This document shows positions 63,769-64,000 of a stretch of DNA of 64,000 bases, piece after piece. Source of the DNA: Cyanobacteriota bacterium (GTDB taxonomy: Bacteria > Cyanobacteriota > Vampirovibrionia > Vampirovibrionales > Vampirovibrionaceae); assembly GCA_019751815.1 (NCBI GenBank), contig JAIEMW010000004.1, forward strand, positions 539,933 to 603,932. Reading direction: 5' to 3'. The notes below the pieces were generated by a model. That model was given only the letters and a program-made list of their open reading frames with translations. It was not told the origin of the DNA and made no database searches. How positions within the stretch are numbered: position 1 is the stretch's first letter; each line of letters begins with the position of its first letter. The position numbers and the translations under genes were made by a program.

Positions 63769-64000
63769 TTAAAACGGAATATCATCTTCGGTTAATAAAT
63801 CATCAGCGGATAAATCGCTGTGCCCTTTGCCACTGCTACTGGCAGTGCTGGCTGCAAATGAATTTGGGGGGGTGCCGCCAGAGGCCGAATTACTATTCGA
63901 ATTGTTGGTATTGGCAGCTTGAGAAGAGCCGACCCAAGACGGGAGAGCGGCCATTTTTTCCAGCGAACTGACTTCAATCTCAAAGCCTTTTTTGGTACTG
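63769..64000 (-). CDS. ssb: Single-stranded DNA-binding protein, 3' part
   Basis: Minus-strand frame entering from the right edge. About 76 residues are seen: KKGFEIEVSSLEKMAALP (end of the OB fold), then a Ser/Asn/Gly-rich flexible tail and the C-terminal acidic tip DDIPF. That tip is the docking site by which SSB recruits replication and repair proteins. The start lies outside the window. Confidence 0.9.
   Translation of the reverse strand, partial: STKKGFEIEVSSLEKMAALPSWVGSSQAANTNNSNSNSASGGTPPNSFAASTASSSGKGHSDLSADDLLTEDDIPF

Overview
The window most likely comes from a non-photosynthetic member of the cyanobacterial phylum, a Vampirovibrio-like Vampirovibrionia ('Melainabacteria'). What the sequence shows: beta' is split into separate rpoC1 and rpoC2 genes, rpoC2 carries a very long insertion after the trigger-loop motif FHTGG, and the main porin is of the cyanobacterial SLH-domain + coiled-coil + beta-barrel type. 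There are flagellar export genes (fliS), a histidine-degradation cluster, System II cytochrome c maturation (ResB/CcsA) and no photosynthesis gene. The genus-level placement is inference. Coding density is high on both strands. I see no prophage, transposase or CRISPR array.

Layout. 1-8.8 kb (minus): rplJ-rplL-rpoB-rpoC1-rpoC2, with rpoC2 running off the left edge. 8.96-10.13 kb (minus): fliS, a FliT-like gene and a stand-alone receiver protein. 10.3-11.2 kb (plus): a RelE/ParE-type toxin-antitoxin pair and a Flp-pilin-like peptide, then tRNA-Arg(TCT). 11.4-15.9 kb (plus): hutH-hutU-hutI, which take histidine to formiminoglutamate. 15.8-17.0 kb (minus): a zinc-ribbon protein and a family 2 glycosyltransferase. 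17.1-20.0 kb (plus): yebC-pabB-pyrR. 20.0-23.7 kb (minus): ribD and an 858-residue protein made of two malic-enzyme units in tandem, divergent from leuB. 24.9-29.6 kb: two lineage-type hypothetical proteins, ndk, and an orphan amino-acid-type ABC ATPase coupled to a secreted TPR protein. 29.8-32.3 kb: resB/ccsA. 32.3-34.9 kb: a coiled-coil protein, a protein with a C-terminal J domain, a secreted protein and a STAS protein. 35.1-37.8 kb: alaS. 37.9-40.2 kb: the porin with a strong promoter, a leader of about 350 nt and a clear terminator. 40.3-45.0 kb: a transglycosylase-like lipoprotein, a NrtR-type Nudix regulator, hemD, an Ala/Pro-repeat lipoprotein and cutA. 45.2-48.5 kb: mreB, a TrmL-type methyltransferase, a DUF547 protein and a CRP/FNR regulator. 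48.5-52.2 kb (minus): two overlapping ABC exporter half-transporters with asymmetric ATP sites. 52.4 kb: tRNA-Val(GAC) and a partial copy of its 3' half. 52.6-60.5 kb: a lipocalin, then a cystathionine beta-synthase-like / gamma-lyase-like / second PLP paralogue / aroE / pepA run. 60.5-64 kb (minus): a TMTC-like membrane protein, a histone-H1-like protein and the 3' end of ssb.

Most of the window is housekeeping. The item that best fits an undescribed system is the tandem malic enzyme: each half keeps some active-site motifs and has lost others, in a largely complementary pattern. Other points worth a second look are the AT-hook / Lys-Ala tail / C-terminal domain architecture of the H1-like protein, the dyad around the CRP-gene promoter, the long porin leader with an orphan Shine-Dalgarno sequence, the tRNA-Val 3'-end duplication, and a short Phe-rich N-terminal motif shared by three unrelated hypothetical proteins.
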